5,736 nt of DNA from an uncultured Solirubrobacteraceae bacterium (GTDB lineage: Bacteria > Actinomycetota > Thermoleophilia > Solirubrobacterales > Solirubrobacteraceae), in NCBI GenBank assembly GCA_955652345.1, contig CATPBV010000223.1, positions 1 through 5,736 on the forward strand, read 5' to 3'. The position numbers and the translations under genes were made by a program. Each line of letters begins with the position of its first letter. The stretch's first letter is position 1. Of this stretch, positions 5,348 through 5,736 are shown in pieces. The notes under the pieces are model-generated. The model had not been told where the DNA came from and made no database searches. It saw only the letters and a list, made by a program, of their open reading frames with translations.

Positions 5348-5353
5348 TACCGT
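5348..5353 (+). promoter_or_regulatory. -10-like element TACCGT before the hydantoinase-family gene
   Basis: GCTACCGT ends 6 nt before ATG 5360. The same octamer precedes the nadB TTG start by 8 nt. No Shine-Dalgarno site lies between it and the ATG. Together these suggest a leaderless transcript starting at or next to the ATG. No clear -35 box is visible in the GC-rich hairpin sequence upstream. Confidence 0.45.
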
Positions 5354-5359
5354 CGCGCC

Positions 5360-5736
5360 ATGCTGCTCGGGGTCGATGTCGGCGGGACCTTCACGGACGC
5401 GGTGCTCGCGGTCGACGGGCGGCTCGTCACCGCCAAGTCCCCCACCACGCCTCACGACCAGTCCGAGGGGGTGATGGCCGCGATCGAGGCGGCGGTGGAG
5501 CGCGCCGGCGTCTCGCTCACGGAGATTCGCGAGCTCTCGCATGGGATGACCGTCACCACCAACGCGCTGCTCGAGGGCCGCGGCGCGCGGACCGCGCTGG
5601 TCGCGACCGAGGGCTTCACGGATGTGGTCGAGCTGGGCCGCCAGAACCGGGCCGAGCTGTACCGCCTGTGCGCGGCGCGGCCGGAGCCGCTGGTGCCAGC
5701 CGAGCTTCGGTTCGGCGCACCCGAACGGATGACACC
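5360..5736 (+). CDS. Hydantoinase A / 5-oxoprolinase family protein, N-terminal part (runs off the window)
   Basis: The frame is open from ATG 5360 to the window end: 125 full codons, with no stop reached. The start MLLGVDVGGTFTDAVL (1-16) is the classic phosphate-binding strand of the HyuA/oxoprolinase N-terminal domain. HGMTVTTNALLEGRGARTAL (61-80) and EGFTDVVELGRQ (84-95) follow, then RAELY (97-101) and RPEPLVPAELRFG (107-119), all in the order usual for this family. These cytoplasmic enzymes use ATP to open cyclic amides such as hydantoins or 5-oxoproline, or carboxylate ketones such as acetone or acetophenone, usually with a HyuB partner encoded downstream. Neither the rest of HyuA (about 550 further residues would be typical) nor a HyuB is visible here, so the substrate cannot be assigned. 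The gene follows the collagen-like gene after 36 bp, but appears to have its own promoter. Confidence 0.88.
   Translation, partial: MLLGVDVGGTFTDAVLAVDGRLVTAKSPTTPHDQSEGVMAAIEAAVERAGVSLTEIRELSHGMTVTTNALLEGRGARTALVATEGFTDVVELGRQNRAELYRLCAARPEPLVPAELRFGAPERMT

Noticed and set aside
1..5736. CRISPR array, tRNA or rRNA genes, insertion sequences, phage attachment sites
   Set aside because: Reading both strands I found no regularly spaced repeats, no cloverleaf-like sequence, no transposase or integrase motifs, and no target-site duplications.

Overview
The window is GC-rich (apparently near 70%), densely coded, single-contig-like bacterial chromosome. The most likely source is a high-GC actinobacterium, probably of the Thermoleophilia/Solirubrobacterales type. 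This is inferred from three things: an exported collagen-like protein with a KNSVGTKQL/NGAVTAAKV stalk of a kind common in that group, the near absence of Shine-Dalgarno sites, and TAnnnT (-10-like) elements lying only a few bases upstream of several start codons, as expected for leaderless mRNAs. I cannot confirm the taxon without a search.

Layout, left to right. (1) The 3' part of a small two-helix membrane protein gene (2-400, +) ends at a long bulged hairpin (399-447). (2) A GT4-family glycosyltransferase (512-1435, +) faces (3) a zinc-dependent histone-deacetylase-family amidohydrolase (1487-2506, -). The 51-bp convergent gap between them is almost filled by an 18-bp-arm hairpin. (4) L-aspartate oxidase, nadB (best start TTG 2528, end 4066, +) diverges from the deacetylase across only 21 bp. 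A nearly symmetric TACCGTA box sits exactly midway, 8 nt from each start codon, which suggests one bidirectional -10 element serving two leaderless transcripts. (5) A 148-aa uncharacterised protein with a C-terminal Cys/His zinc-knuckle-like motif (4161-4607, +) is the only gene with a good Shine-Dalgarno site, and it is followed by a GC-rich hairpin. (6) A secreted collagen-like protein (4733-5323, +). (7) The 5' end of a hydantoinase A/5-oxoprolinase-family gene (5360 to the window end, +) runs off the edge and has its own GCTACCGT box 6 nt before the ATG.

The genes do not form one pathway. nadB makes iminoaspartate for de novo NAD synthesis, but nadA and nadC are not in the window. The glycosyltransferase and the collagen-like protein act at or on the cell envelope. 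The deacetylase and the hydantoinase-like enzyme are amidohydrolases of unknown substrate. I see no mobile element, CRISPR array, tRNA or rRNA, and no defence or secondary-metabolite cluster. The most notable content is regulatory: the symmetric divergent promoter between the deacetylase and nadB, the intergenic hairpins, and the uncharacterised zinc-knuckle protein.
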